Assembly (NCBI GenBank): GCA_009731375.1
Contig: BJOX01000230.1
Span: 94,960-158,959, forward strand
Direction: 5' to 3'
DNA from: Paulinella micropora
Taxonomy: Eukaryota; Cercozoa; Imbricatea; Euglyphida
Length of the DNA: 64,000 bases
A model generated the notes under the pieces. The model was not told the DNA's origin and ran no database searches. It saw only the letters and a list, made by a program, of their open reading frames with translations. Every line of letters starts with the position of its first letter. The stretch's first letter is position 1. This document shows, piece after piece, positions 1 through 8,228 of the stretch. The translations under genes were made by a program, and so were the position numbers.

Positions 1-1
1 G

Positions 2-1675
2 AGCTGGGGCTACGTGGCCGCCAGCAGGTATGACGCGCAAGCGAGATCGCTGTTCATGTACACGTACCCGTACGACAATGAGGAGGGGATCACGAGCGTG
101 CGGCGCCTGCGCGACCCCGACGGCCCCAAGGGCGCCAGCATCCAGCACGTGCGCAACATCGTAACCAACCAGGCCTGGGTGCTGGAAAATTCGTACTGCA
201 AGCGCGGGGCCCGCCCGGGCACGTACTTCCTGGGCGAGTGCGCGCTGGCGCCCGAGCACTGCTTCGTGTACACGGAACCGGTCACCACTAGCTGGGACGT
301 TACTCTGCCCCACCAGACCGCGGACCTGAGCCGCCTGGCCTACCGGGAAAACTACCTCAACCGCGCCTCGCACGCCGCCGGCGGGGGGTGGGACAACCTC
401 TTGGTCGCATCCAACCCCGCCCGCAAACCTTGGGGCGTTTTGTGCTCGCCCCCGCTACCCACAGTGGGGAAGAAGAACGGGCGGGAAGGGGCGCACGAAA
501 GAATGCACGGCGTTCGGGGGGAGGGGCTGTTGGTCAGGCTTGCACTCCCGCCCCGCCCCGCCCATTTCAGGGCCTCGCTAAGCGTCGGGCGGGGGAGGCC
601 TAATTCGGAATCTCTTTGGAAATCTATACCCAAACAAGCGCTGGACTTGCTGGCCATAAAAACCTATTCCTTGCACAGCAACCGGCCCGTGATGGAGACC
701 ACCGCAGAANNNNNNNNNNNNNNNNNNNNNNNNNNNNNNNNNNNNNNNNNNNNNNNNNCGCTAAGCGTCGGGCGGGGGAGGCCTAATTCGGAATCTTTTT
801 GGAAATCTATACCCAAACAAGCGCTGGACTTGCTGGCCATAAAAACCTATTCCTTGCACAGCAACCGGCCCGTGATGGAGACCACCGCAGAAACCAGGCT
901 GACCCCCGTGCCAACCCCGCAACCAATCGTCATCGAGCAGGCGGCGGCGGCTCCTGTGGAGCCACGCCCCGCCGCGCCCGAAGCAGAGCCGCTGGACGGC
1001 AAACAACCCCTGACGCACTTGATTGCGGCGGCCTCGCAGCAGATCTCGCGCATTGCCGACGAGGGCCAGCGAACCAAGATAACGGGAGCAGTGCAGAGCC
1101 TCGTCGACTCCATGTGCAGCGAGATAGCCGGGCTGAAGGACGCACAGCGGGAGCGTATTGCGCGTTGCGCCGAGGAGGCTTCGGATGATATGGCTAACTT
1201 CTACGGCCTGTTCCTGAGCGAGGAGCAGCGCAGGGCTATGAACACCGAGAAGCAGGCGTGGAGCAGTTCGGCCATGTCCGAGAGCGAGTCCGGTTTCCAT
1301 CGCAAGTGGGTCAACGCCGCGCTAGCGGCCTTTACGCACACCGCCGCCAGTGCGGGGGTGGACGTTAGGCAGGGTGGCTGGGACAGTGTCAGGCGCGCGC
1401 TGGCGGCACAGAAACCAGCCCCGGCGGCGGTACCGGCCAAGTCGGATCTGCAGCAGAAGCTCGTTTCGGCAGAGCGCCATGCGGCGGCCTCTCTCGTGAG
1501 CGCGGCACCGGAGGTCCTGCACAAGAGGGCCCGCAGTGAGTTCGAGGCACCAGCAGCCCAGGCCACCGTGGATGATCACCCGTTCGGCAAGTACTTTATC
1601 GGAGAANNNNNNNNNNAGCGCATGCCGGAAGGCCACTGGAAATCAAGTCGGGGGAGGTCTGAGCGGTCCGGGTGA
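2..1675 (+). CDS. Unrecognised gene, 3' part, two probable exons
   Basis: An open frame enters from the left edge and ends at a TGA at 1673-1675. The first part (2-387) encodes an ordinary globular-looking protein (for example FMYTYPYDNEEG, NQAWVLENSYC). The second part (from about 862) begins with a Pro/Ala-rich stretch and then a probably helical region rich in Ala, Glu and Arg (DEGQRTKITGAVQSLVDSM, SEEQRRAMNTEKQAW), ending near DDHPFGKYFIGE before a 10-N gap at 1607-1616. The frame also reads through 388-861, but that stretch looks like an intron: it has GT at 388, a pyrimidine-rich TTGCACAG acceptor ending at 861, and the frame is kept when it is removed (phase 2, giving a Gly codon). Alternatively the second part is a separate gene starting at the ATG near 874. 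I do not recognise the family. The exon is GC-rich compared with the rest of the window. Confidence 0.5.
   Translation, partial: SWGYVAASRYDAQARSLFMYTYPYDNEEGITSVRRLRDPDGPKGASIQHVRNIVTNQAWVLENSYCKRGARPGTYFLGECALAPEHCFVYTEPVTTSWDVTLPHQTADLSRLAYRENYLNRASHAAGGGWDNLLVASNPARKPWGVLCSPPLPTVGKKNGREGAHERMHGVRGEGLLVRLALPPRPAHFRASLSVGRGRPNSESLWKSIPKQALDLLAIKTYSLHSNRPVMETTAEXXXXXXXXXXXXXXXXXLSVGRGRPNSESFWKSIPKQALDLLAIKTYSLHSNRPVMETTAETRLTPVPTPQPIVIEQAAAAPVEPRPAAPEAEPLDGKQPLTHLIAAASQQISRIADEGQRTKITGAVQSLVDSMCSEIAGLKDAQRERIARCAEEASDDMANFYGLFLSEEQRRAMNTEKQAWSSSAMSESESGFHRKWVNAALAAFTHTAASAGVDVRQGGWDSVRRALAAQKPAPAAVPAKSDLQQKLVSAERHAAASLVSAAPEVLHKRARSEFEAPAAQATVDDHPFGKYFIGEXXXXRMPEGHWKSSRGRSERSG
388..861 (+). 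other. Probable intron, artificially lengthened by a gap
   Basis: GT at 388 and CAG at 859-861 bound a stretch that lacks the amino-acid texture of the flanking frame and contains C/T-rich tracts. Removing it keeps the reading frame. A second candidate acceptor, CATTTCAG, lies near 563-570. The N-gap at 710-758 and its duplicated flanks lie at the 3' end of the intron and the start of the next exon, so the true intron is probably near 0.3 kb. Confidence 0.45.
576..892. repeat. Direct duplication of 134 bp across an N-gap
   Basis: Positions 576-709 and 759-892 are the same sequence with one visible difference (a C/T in the AATCTYTTTGG segment). They sit on either side of a 49-N gap. Both copies contain the end of the intron and the start of the next exon. 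This is most simply one locus represented twice, by unmerged contig ends or two haplotypes, rather than a biological duplication. Confidence 0.85.
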
Positions 1676-2157
1676 AAAACACACCTGTCCACACGCACAA
1701 AAAAAAAAGAATTGAAGAGGGGGGTGGGGCTGGACGCCCGCTCGCTCCTTTTTTGTAACCTGTACTACCACTCTCTTGCACCAAAGAAAAAACCTCAGCT
1801 TGTGTCCGCGCTTTTCTTGCGCAGTCTCCTCTCTCCCCAGCTATTTTCTGTTGGGCTTGCTTTTGCGGGTTTCGGAGAAGAAAGGGGCAGGTGATTCAAA
1901 GACAACTCGCTCTTTTTTTCTGTATTAAAAGTTTTTTTGGTTTGTTGGTCTGGAACAGAGAAAACCTAGTCAACTTATTAAGGTGCCCGGCGCGCCAGTG
2001 ATTTTGCTCTGGAAGATTGTAATTTAATAAGATATTCTTGTGCTAAAAAATCGTGTCCGGCGGAGCCGATCTCTCCGTCCGACAAGAAAAGAAAAAGAAA
2101 GGAAAACCAGTAGATGTCGAGGCACAACGACTATGCACACCTACAACAGCTCTGTAC
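1676..2157. other. Non-coding spacer after gene 1
   Basis: After the TGA the sequence changes to A- and T-runs, with a short poly-A at about 1699-1708 and TATTAAA near 1922, which could serve as a polyadenylation signal. A GGCGCGCC site is near 1990. I see no convincing coding sequence. Confidence 0.4.
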
Positions 2158-2459
2158 AAAAGACAATTCACACACACGACGATACACACGACGATACACA
2201 CACACAAAGTCACACACGACGATACACACACAAAAAACTCACACACGCAAACACAACCACAAACACACACACAAAGTCACACACACACACACACACGAAC
2301 ACAAACACACACACACACACACACAAGGTCACAAACACACGCACAAACTCACAAACATGCACATATACACAAACTCACAGACATGCACATATACACAAAC
2401 ACACAAACTCACAAACACACACGAACACACAGAAACACACACACGCAAACACACACAGA

Positions 2460-2491
<32 letters not shown>

Positions 2492-2545
2492 AACTCACAA
2501 ACACACAAACACACAAGGTCACACACACACACACACAACAGGACT
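2158..2545. repeat. CA-rich microsatellite
   Basis: An imperfect (CA)n tract is interrupted by recurring words such as ACAAACTCACAAACA and ACATGCACATATACACAA. Long His/Thr-rich open frames here are products of the repeat. The tract is complementary in composition to the GT-rich tract at 3095-3330. Confidence 0.9.
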
Positions 2546-2651
2546 GTGGCACACACCCGAAAACGGATCTGTACAACACTGCAACATACACAAGGACTAC
2601 TACGCGCGGAACTGCGGGCCAACACTGGACTGTGTGCAAAAAAGATTTTGG

Positions 2652-2805
2652 GGATGTTGGCAACATTGGGATTGCGCAATGTTGGCAACATTGGGATTGC
2701 GCAATGTTGGCAACATTGGGATTGCGCAATGTTGGCAACATTGGGATTGCGCAATGTTGGCAACATTGGGATTGCGCAATGTTGGCAACATTGTGCAATG
2801 CCAAT
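2652..2805. repeat. 25-bp tandem array (iteron-like), about 5.5 copies
   Basis: The word GTTGGCAACATTG recurs at 2656, 2681, 2706, 2731, 2756 and 2781, an exact 25-bp period. Each unit contains the palindrome TTGCGCAA and the near-palindrome ATGTTGGCAACAT, so every unit is itself dyad-rich. The last copy diverges and continues into a hairpin arm. Confidence 0.95.
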
Positions 2806-2893
2806 GGGCTTTTCGCATCGCAGGTGCGGCCCCCCCTCCATTCGACACAACCCATTGGGTTTGCACAATGTTGCCAACATTGCGCAATCCCAA
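2766..2893. repeat. Inverted repeat, 43-bp arms, 42-nt loop
   Basis: Positions 2766-2808 and 2851-2893 are reverse complements at 41 of 43 positions. The arms are built from the same unit as the 25-bp array, so the right arm is an inverted copy of it. The loop holds a C-run. The structure would form a strong hairpin or cruciform. Function is unknown; candidates are a replication or recombination site, a dsRNA-forming transcript end, or a fossil of inverted duplication. Confidence 0.9.
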
Positions 2894-3094
2894 TGTTGGC
2901 ACCTGACCAGCCCTAGGAAAGAACCGCGTAGTTCTACAAGTCCAAACAAAACCGAAACCCATGTGCATCAGCTCTGGTACACGAGCTTTTGGCGCACAAA
3001 TAATTTCGGGACGGGGCCTGGCGGTTTTGTTAGTCTTTGTGATCGAGCCGACTGCTACGCGGCAGATTCAAGAGAGTGTCTGCAGGAGGAAGTG

Positions 3095-3330
3095 CGTGGG
3101 TTGTGTGTGTGCATTCTTGTGTGTGTGTGTCGCTTGTGTGTGTGTGCAGTTTTGCGCGTGCGTGTGTGTGTATTTGTTTCTAGATCTTGCATGCAAGCAA
3201 AGGGAAAGTGCGTGGACTGTGTGTGTGTAGTCTTGCACGTGTGCGTGTGTGTGCAAAAGAAAGTGTATCGCTTGTGTGTGTGCATTCATTCTAGATCTTG
3301 CGTGTGTGTGTGTGTGCAAAAGAAATGCAC
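3095..3330. repeat. GT-rich microsatellite
   Basis: An imperfect (GT)n tract carries two copies of a TTCTAGATCTTGCATG/TGTG-type word (about 3178-3195 and 3288-3305). Together with the CA-rich tract at 2158-2545 it forms loosely complementary outer arms around the 25-bp array and hairpin. Confidence 0.85.
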
Positions 3331-3425
3331 GGATTTATGTGTTGTAAACCGATAATCTAAACTCTTCCGCACGTCTTTGCACCGCACGCCCTTGGTTTTC
3401 TGTGTGTAAAAACAGGCCCTTTTTC

Positions 3426-4063
3426 ATGGACTCGACCACGCACAAACGCAGTTACGATGAGCTTTGCCAACAATACCTGACGGATAATAACGAGGTGCTC
3501 ACGAATTCGTTTGTCTGTTCTTGTTCGAATAGTTTGTCTTACTTTTTGTTCCGTATAGCACTTCAACGAGTTTATGGCCGCCCAGCACCCGGCGAAAAAC
3601 GTAATTGCTGATCAGGTGAGAATTTTCTCGGCGTTTGTGATTTTGCTTGCTTCTACGTTGCTAGTAAATTTTCTTTGTGTGTACACCTTGTTTTTTTCCG
3701 ACCAGCAACGAAACCAAGGTGTTGCTTTTTTTTGGCAGTTTCCAATGAGCAACCCGGTCTTTTCGGGCCACCAGCCTGCCATGAATCAACAAGGCTACAC
3801 GCTGGTCTCACTTCCCCCTCATTTTGTTGTGTGTTATCTATCTGCCCTGTGTATTTCCCTTTGTTGTCAAAGGCCCTCTGTAACATGTTCCGCAGGTATG
3901 CCATACCTTTTTTTTCCTTTGTTTGCTGCTGCACCTTGTTTTTACCGACCAGCAAACGAAACCAAGGTGTTGCTCTTTTTTGGCAGTTTCCCATGAACAA
4001 CCCGGCCTTTCCGGGCCACCAGCCTGCCACGATGAATCAACAAGGCTACACGCTGGTCTCTCT

Positions 4064-4094
<31 letters not shown>

Positions 4095-5421
4095 CCCTCC
4101 CNNNNNNNNNNNNNNNNNNNNNNNNNNNNNNNNNNNNNNNNNNNNNNNNNNNNNNNNNNNNNNNNNNNNNNNNNNNNNNNNNNNNNNNNNNNNNNNNNNN
4201 NNNNNNNNNNNNNNNNNNNNNNNNNNNNNNNNNNNNNNNNNNNNNNNNNNNNNNNNNNNNNNNNNNNNNNNNNNNNNNNNNNNNNNNNNNNNNNNNNNNN
4301 NNNNNNNNNNNNNNNNNNNNNNNNNNNNNNNNNNNCCCCCCCCCCCCCCCCCCCCATTTTCTCACCTCTTGACTTCGTGTATGTACCCTCCGCCCTCTGC
4401 AACAGTCTCCCCCCACCCTTTTCTTTTCTTTGTCTGGTTTGTTAGCAGAGAAGCTCTTCTCAAGCCTTTCCGTCAAGGCCTTCATCAGCACGTTTTCTAG
4501 CTAGCAACACCGCCAATGTTCCCAAAAGAACGGTATTTTGACCTTATACTTCTTTTTTTTGTCTGCACGTACAAAACATATTCCAGAGAGCCGAACTATC
4601 GTGTCGCTTGCAGTTTGCACAGCCAATGGGTCACACGATCTCTTCAGCGGCCCAGCCTGCCACAAATCTACAAAGCTACCTGCCGGTCTACTACCTTTCC
4701 CCCGCGCCCACACTCTGTTTTTTTTTGTCTCGCTTAAGTCTTGGCCTGTTTGTTAGATCCCAAGACAACTTCCAAGCCCTAAACCAGACCCGGCGCGGGT
4801 CTTTGCTCCAACCACCCCCTCCTCCTTTTTCTTCCTCCTCTCCAGATGTACCCCTCCCCCCGGCCCTCTGNNNNNNNNNNTCCCTCCCCCCTCTTTACCT
4901 TTTTTTCTTCTGTCTTGTTCTTTCTAGCAGAGAAGCCCTCCTCTAGCCTATGGTTCGCCATTGCCTTTTCTCGCACCAGACCAGCCACAGGTTCTCCTTT
5001 TCCCTCCCTCATTTCTCTCGCGCACTATGTTTGTGCGCTTTTTTCTCCTTTAAAAATCAGACATTTTTGGTGTAGGAATCCCACGAGCCAACCGGTGCGG
5101 ACAATCTACAACCAGCGGTCCAACAGGTTCTCCTTCTCTACCCCTTTTTTTCTCTCTCTCTCTCTCTCTCTCACTTGTGCGGGGGAGGGTGTGTGTATGT
5201 GTGTGGGAGGAATTAAGGGCATCCCGCTGTAGGGTCATCCCGCAAACGACGAGCGTAGTGAGGAGCCTCCACCCGAAGACGATGTCGCACAGGCGGCTAG
5301 TGAGGATGATGGTAAAATGGACGGGCTAAGTTGCCTTGTCCGCACAGCGGGCACCTGCGTAAGCAAGGCAGGTTCCATCCCAGTCGCCTCACTACAGAAA
5401 ACAGCCCTTTTTGAGAACAAG
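3426..5421 (+). CDS. Unrecognised mini-exon gene (at least 10 exons, phase 0)
   Basis: A chain of short open segments lies between GT and AG sites. Candidate exons are 3426-3494 (starts ATG, MDSTTHKRSYDEL), 3559-3615, 3739-3804, 3987-4055, 4449-4532, 4614-4685, 4757-4798, 4931-4990, 5076-5126 and 5233-5358 (or through 5421). Every one is a multiple of three and starts and ends between codons, so all introns are phase 0 and any exon could be skipped or duplicated without breaking the frame. Introns contain T/C-rich tracts before AG. The product would be a low-complexity protein rich in Pro, Gln, Ser and Ala, with an acidic stretch in the last exon (SEEPPPEDDVAQAASEDD). Some exons are tandem duplicates. 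Two gaps (4102-4335, 4871-4880) may hide further exons. I do not recognise the family. The 3' end is not visible; retrotransposon pol sequence follows. First donor GTGCTC and several GTCTNN donors are weak, so exact borders need RNA evidence. Confidence 0.5.
3739..4685 (+). repeat. Tandemly duplicated exon, three copies
   Basis: The exons at 3739-3804, 3987-4055 and 4614-4685 begin with TTT after a CAG acceptor, contain an HQPA/AQPA-type core, and end before a GTCT donor. The first two encode almost the same peptide (FPMSNPVFSGHQPAMNQQ against FPMNNPAFPGHQPATMNQQ), and the upstream intron parts match too (CCGACCAGCAA, ACCAAGGTGTTGC). The third copy is older (AQPATNLQSYLP). Confidence 0.7.
4102..4335. 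other. Assembly gap (234 N) inside poly-C
   Basis: The gap is bounded by C-runs on both sides (4064-4101 and 4336-4355). A long poly-C/poly-pyrimidine intron tract probably blocked assembly. Confidence 0.9.
4449..4990 (+). repeat. Second duplicated exon pair
   Basis: Exons 4449-4532 and 4931-4990 both start AGAAGC directly after a TAGCAG acceptor and encode RSSSQAFPS and RSPPLAYGS. Each is preceded by a C/T-rich intron containing a GCCCTCTG word, also seen near 3873 and 4863. This indicates duplication of an exon-intron block, not of one exon alone. Confidence 0.55.
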
Positions 5422-5589
5422 GTGATTAACATTAAAGCCAGGGCAAAACAACAAATAGCACCTCAACGGTCTTTGCTCGGTCGTGATGTTCGACTAGCCC
5501 CGGGAACGGTGGCCGGTTCCGATATTAATCACCCGAATATACCGCATATTGACCACGCCTTCCCCCCACACACAGACAACATGTATACT

Positions 5590-7310
5590 GCATCACCATT
5601 CACAGCACAGAGTCCTGTAGTGCTCCCGGGCCCTTGGGCGGGCTTCGAGGATTTAGCAGCTGAGCGCGAGGCCCAAATCTTGCTGCTGCGGAAGCAGGAT
5701 GAATCATGGCACTGCTTTGACCAAACCTACCTATATGGGGGTGGGCAGAAACGGCCACATGAATTCATAAGGGTCAAATCGAGCTTGGTTTTCCATGCAT
5801 CTAAACGCCTCACAGAGGACGATAATGTGATGGAAAAGTTAAAACTATGGTACAAGGGATCGGAGCCTATACAGCCCGAAAACCTGTCGAAGGTGCCGAA
5901 ACTCCTGGCTGACAGGTTGGATCGGGGCGAAGGCATCACCATTATACTTCCGATACACCCCACCGTGATGTGGTGGAGGGATGTATTGGATAGGGTGGTC
6001 GATGACCCAATACCGATACCTAGTCGACAGGCTAAACCACTCATGGCATTCCGATTAGGATCAATGCAGGGTGGTCTGGCATACAGAACCAAACTACTGA
6101 CCCGAAAGGTGGATGACATGCGGGAGATGGCCTTTCAGATCTTTCCAGGGTTCTTTCACAAGTCGGCAGCGAAACAATACGCCGATATGTTAGTAGAACT
6201 TCAGGAATTTGCAACATGGGACAACCAGTCCACCACGCGATACCCAGGCAGGGACGCGAAGGATGAGGTTGAGGATCCGGACTCCATCTTAGAGTACCCG
6301 GATGACCCGAGAGACCAGAAACAGGTCGAAGAGATCATCGACGAAGTCGTGGCGCGACAGTCAGGGTCACCAGACTTTGTTCGGGATCTCAAGGCTCAAT
6401 TTCTGAAGAATAAGACACTTTTCGGACCCCTTGTAGCCGACGGCGTGACGCACACTGCTGCTAAGATAGAGCAACAAGTGGGACAGACGATGCCTCGTCT
6501 CCGCGGATCGCGCCTCAGTTACAAGGAGGAGCAGATCTGCGAGGAAATGATCCAAGATATGTTGGCTAAACGGCTAATAGAACCGTCATGGTCGGAGCAC
6601 CGATCACCGGTTCGGCTTGCGCCAAAGCCGGATGGCAAGCAACGATTTTGCATCAATTACACGAGGCTCAATAAGATTATCAAGAGCGTTGAGGCACCAA
6701 TACCCCGTATGCGGGATGGCCTCAATCGACTCCTGGATGCTAAGTTCTTTACAAAGCTAGACTTGAAGAATGGATTCTGGAACATCCCTTTGGATGTAGA
6801 GAGTCGGGCACTGACGGCCTTCGCCGTCGGCGGGAGACTGTACCAGTGGACAGTCCTCCCGATGGGATTGAAAACCGCCCCGGCTATCTTTCAGGATTGC
6901 ATGAATCAAGCTCTGTCCGACCCGAAGTACGGTGATCCGAAGTTCACCGAAACTTACGGACATACTAACCAGTATAGCTGTTGTTACATCGATGATATCG
7001 TTATTTATTCGAAGACAGAAGCGGAGCACCTGGCTCACGTGTCGGACTTCTTGAGACGCCTAGAAGCCTTCGGCCTCAGGTTGAACCTAGAGAAGTGTTC
7101 GTTCGCTAAGGACCACATCGATTATCTAGGGTACAGAGTCAAGGATGGGGTAATAGTTTTGAAGCCGGAGAAGCGGGACGCTATCCGTTCCCTTCCACGC
7201 CCAAACACACGCACAGCGCTGCACTCCTTCCTCTGTATGGCACAGGTGTACTCGGAATTTATCCCGAACTTCCAGGACTTTGTCAAACCAATTTACGGGA
7301 CTTCTGCCTT
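5590..7310 (+). pseudogene. Ty3 RT region with unusual N-terminal extension
   Basis: The frame has a roughly 280-residue N-terminal region of unknown role (for example TIILPIHPTVMWWRDVLDR and MAFRLGSMQGGLAYR). RT follows from about 6560: MIQDMLAKRLIEPSWSEHRS, the fingers motif RFCINYTRLN, LDLKNGFWNIPL, VLPMGLKTAPAIFQ, and the catalytic YIDD at 6985-6996. After the thumb the frame breaks: a second frame carries EVYTKLKEALTRDPL from about 7320, and a third carries LPDFEKRFVVATDAS from about 7420. Two frameshifts therefore lie between 7300 and 7420, and the polyprotein is not intact. The same frame is open upstream into the preceding gene, so the true start of pol is unknown. Confidence 0.85.
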
Positions 7311-7410
7311 CACGGCGACCTGGATGGCGAATGGCCGCCAAAGGCGGCGGAGGTATACACAAAGCTGAAGGAGGCGTTGACACGAGACCCCCTCACAGAG
7401 GCGGATCGGT

Positions 7411-7533
7411 CTTGGTTCTCCCCGACTTTGAGAAGCGTTTTGTTGTAGCAACCGACGCGTCGAAATACGCGGTCGGGGCCGTCTTACAGCAGCCCAAGGG
7501 ATGGCCCAAGCGTTGCTCCGGCGGTAGTTAGTC
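7411..7533 (+). pseudogene. RNase H, N-terminal fragment
   Basis: LPDFEKRFVVATDASKYAVG followed by AVLQQ is the start of a Ty3 RNase H, with the first catalytic Asp in TDAS. It is out of frame with the RT before it and stops at TAG about 7529-7531. The expected continuation (SKKLT...) is found only about 690 bp downstream. Confidence 0.8.
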
Positions 7534-7535
7534 AG

Positions 7536-8228
7536 ATGGGACTAACACCCTTGGTGGACCCGGACAAGCTTGGCGATGCACAACGCCGGATCGCACGCAG
7601 GTATGCTGAGATGGAACTGCAACAAGCCCTCATCTCGACAGCCGAACCCCAGGACCTCCCTGCAGCGGAGGCAAGGGACATGAGCTACACCCGTCTATTT
7701 TGGCGGGAGCTCAACGCCCACCTGGACACCGGTAACGATAGCATGGCACAAATCACCTTCGCGGGAAAAAGATTTATAGATAAATTCGGAAAGTTATTCG
7801 ATTTCACGCGCGAGGGAAAACTCGGATATATCCGGGGGGCTAACGACGGACGAAGTGCGATCATTGGTCGTATTCCGTTGACGGTGGAATTCCCGACTGG
7901 CATGACATACACAATACACGTCTTGGTGGTGCCAGATTTCCCGGGAACAATAGTGCTGGGTAAACCTGATCTGAAGATGATGGAAGCTCAGCTTTTATTA
8001 GGGCAGGATGTAATTAAGTATGGAAGGGGCCGACATGTGGCGGAATACCCCATACTTAACCCTAGTCCAGAGCGTCCGATAGATCATCCGTATAGGGGGA
8101 GAGCGCAGGTGACCTTGATCCCGCCCGCACCCCCCATACCGCATGATATACGGACACAGCAGCGTGTTACGCCCGCTGGCACAGCATGGGTATACACGAA
8201 TGTTTATGTACCGGAGCTGCGACTCTGA
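7536..8228 (+). pseudogene. Retropepsin-like segment inside RNase H
   Basis: A 230-codon frame contains AHLDTGNDSMAQITF (DTG at 7725-7733), a flap-like hydrophobic region, and FPGTIVLGKPDLKMM, which resembles the second half of a retroviral-type aspartic protease. In Ty3 elements protease lies upstream of RT; here it sits between the two halves of RNase H. It is flanked by sequences that together would make one RNase H, so it looks like an insertion or rearranged piece of another element. I see no clear target duplication at the borders. A DTG alone can occur by chance, but the spacing to the VLG motif fits the family. Confidence 0.6.

Noticed and set aside
2040-3355. A 413-codon plus-strand frame rich in His/Thr
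   Set aside because: It runs through the CA tract, the 25-bp array and the GT tract; frames in all phases are open because of the repeats.
2-5421. Integrated large dsDNA virus as the source of genes 1 and 2
   Set aside because: The GC-rich, compact genes differ from the surroundings, but no hallmark capsid, polymerase or terminase gene is recognised, and the multiple introns fit a host gene as well.
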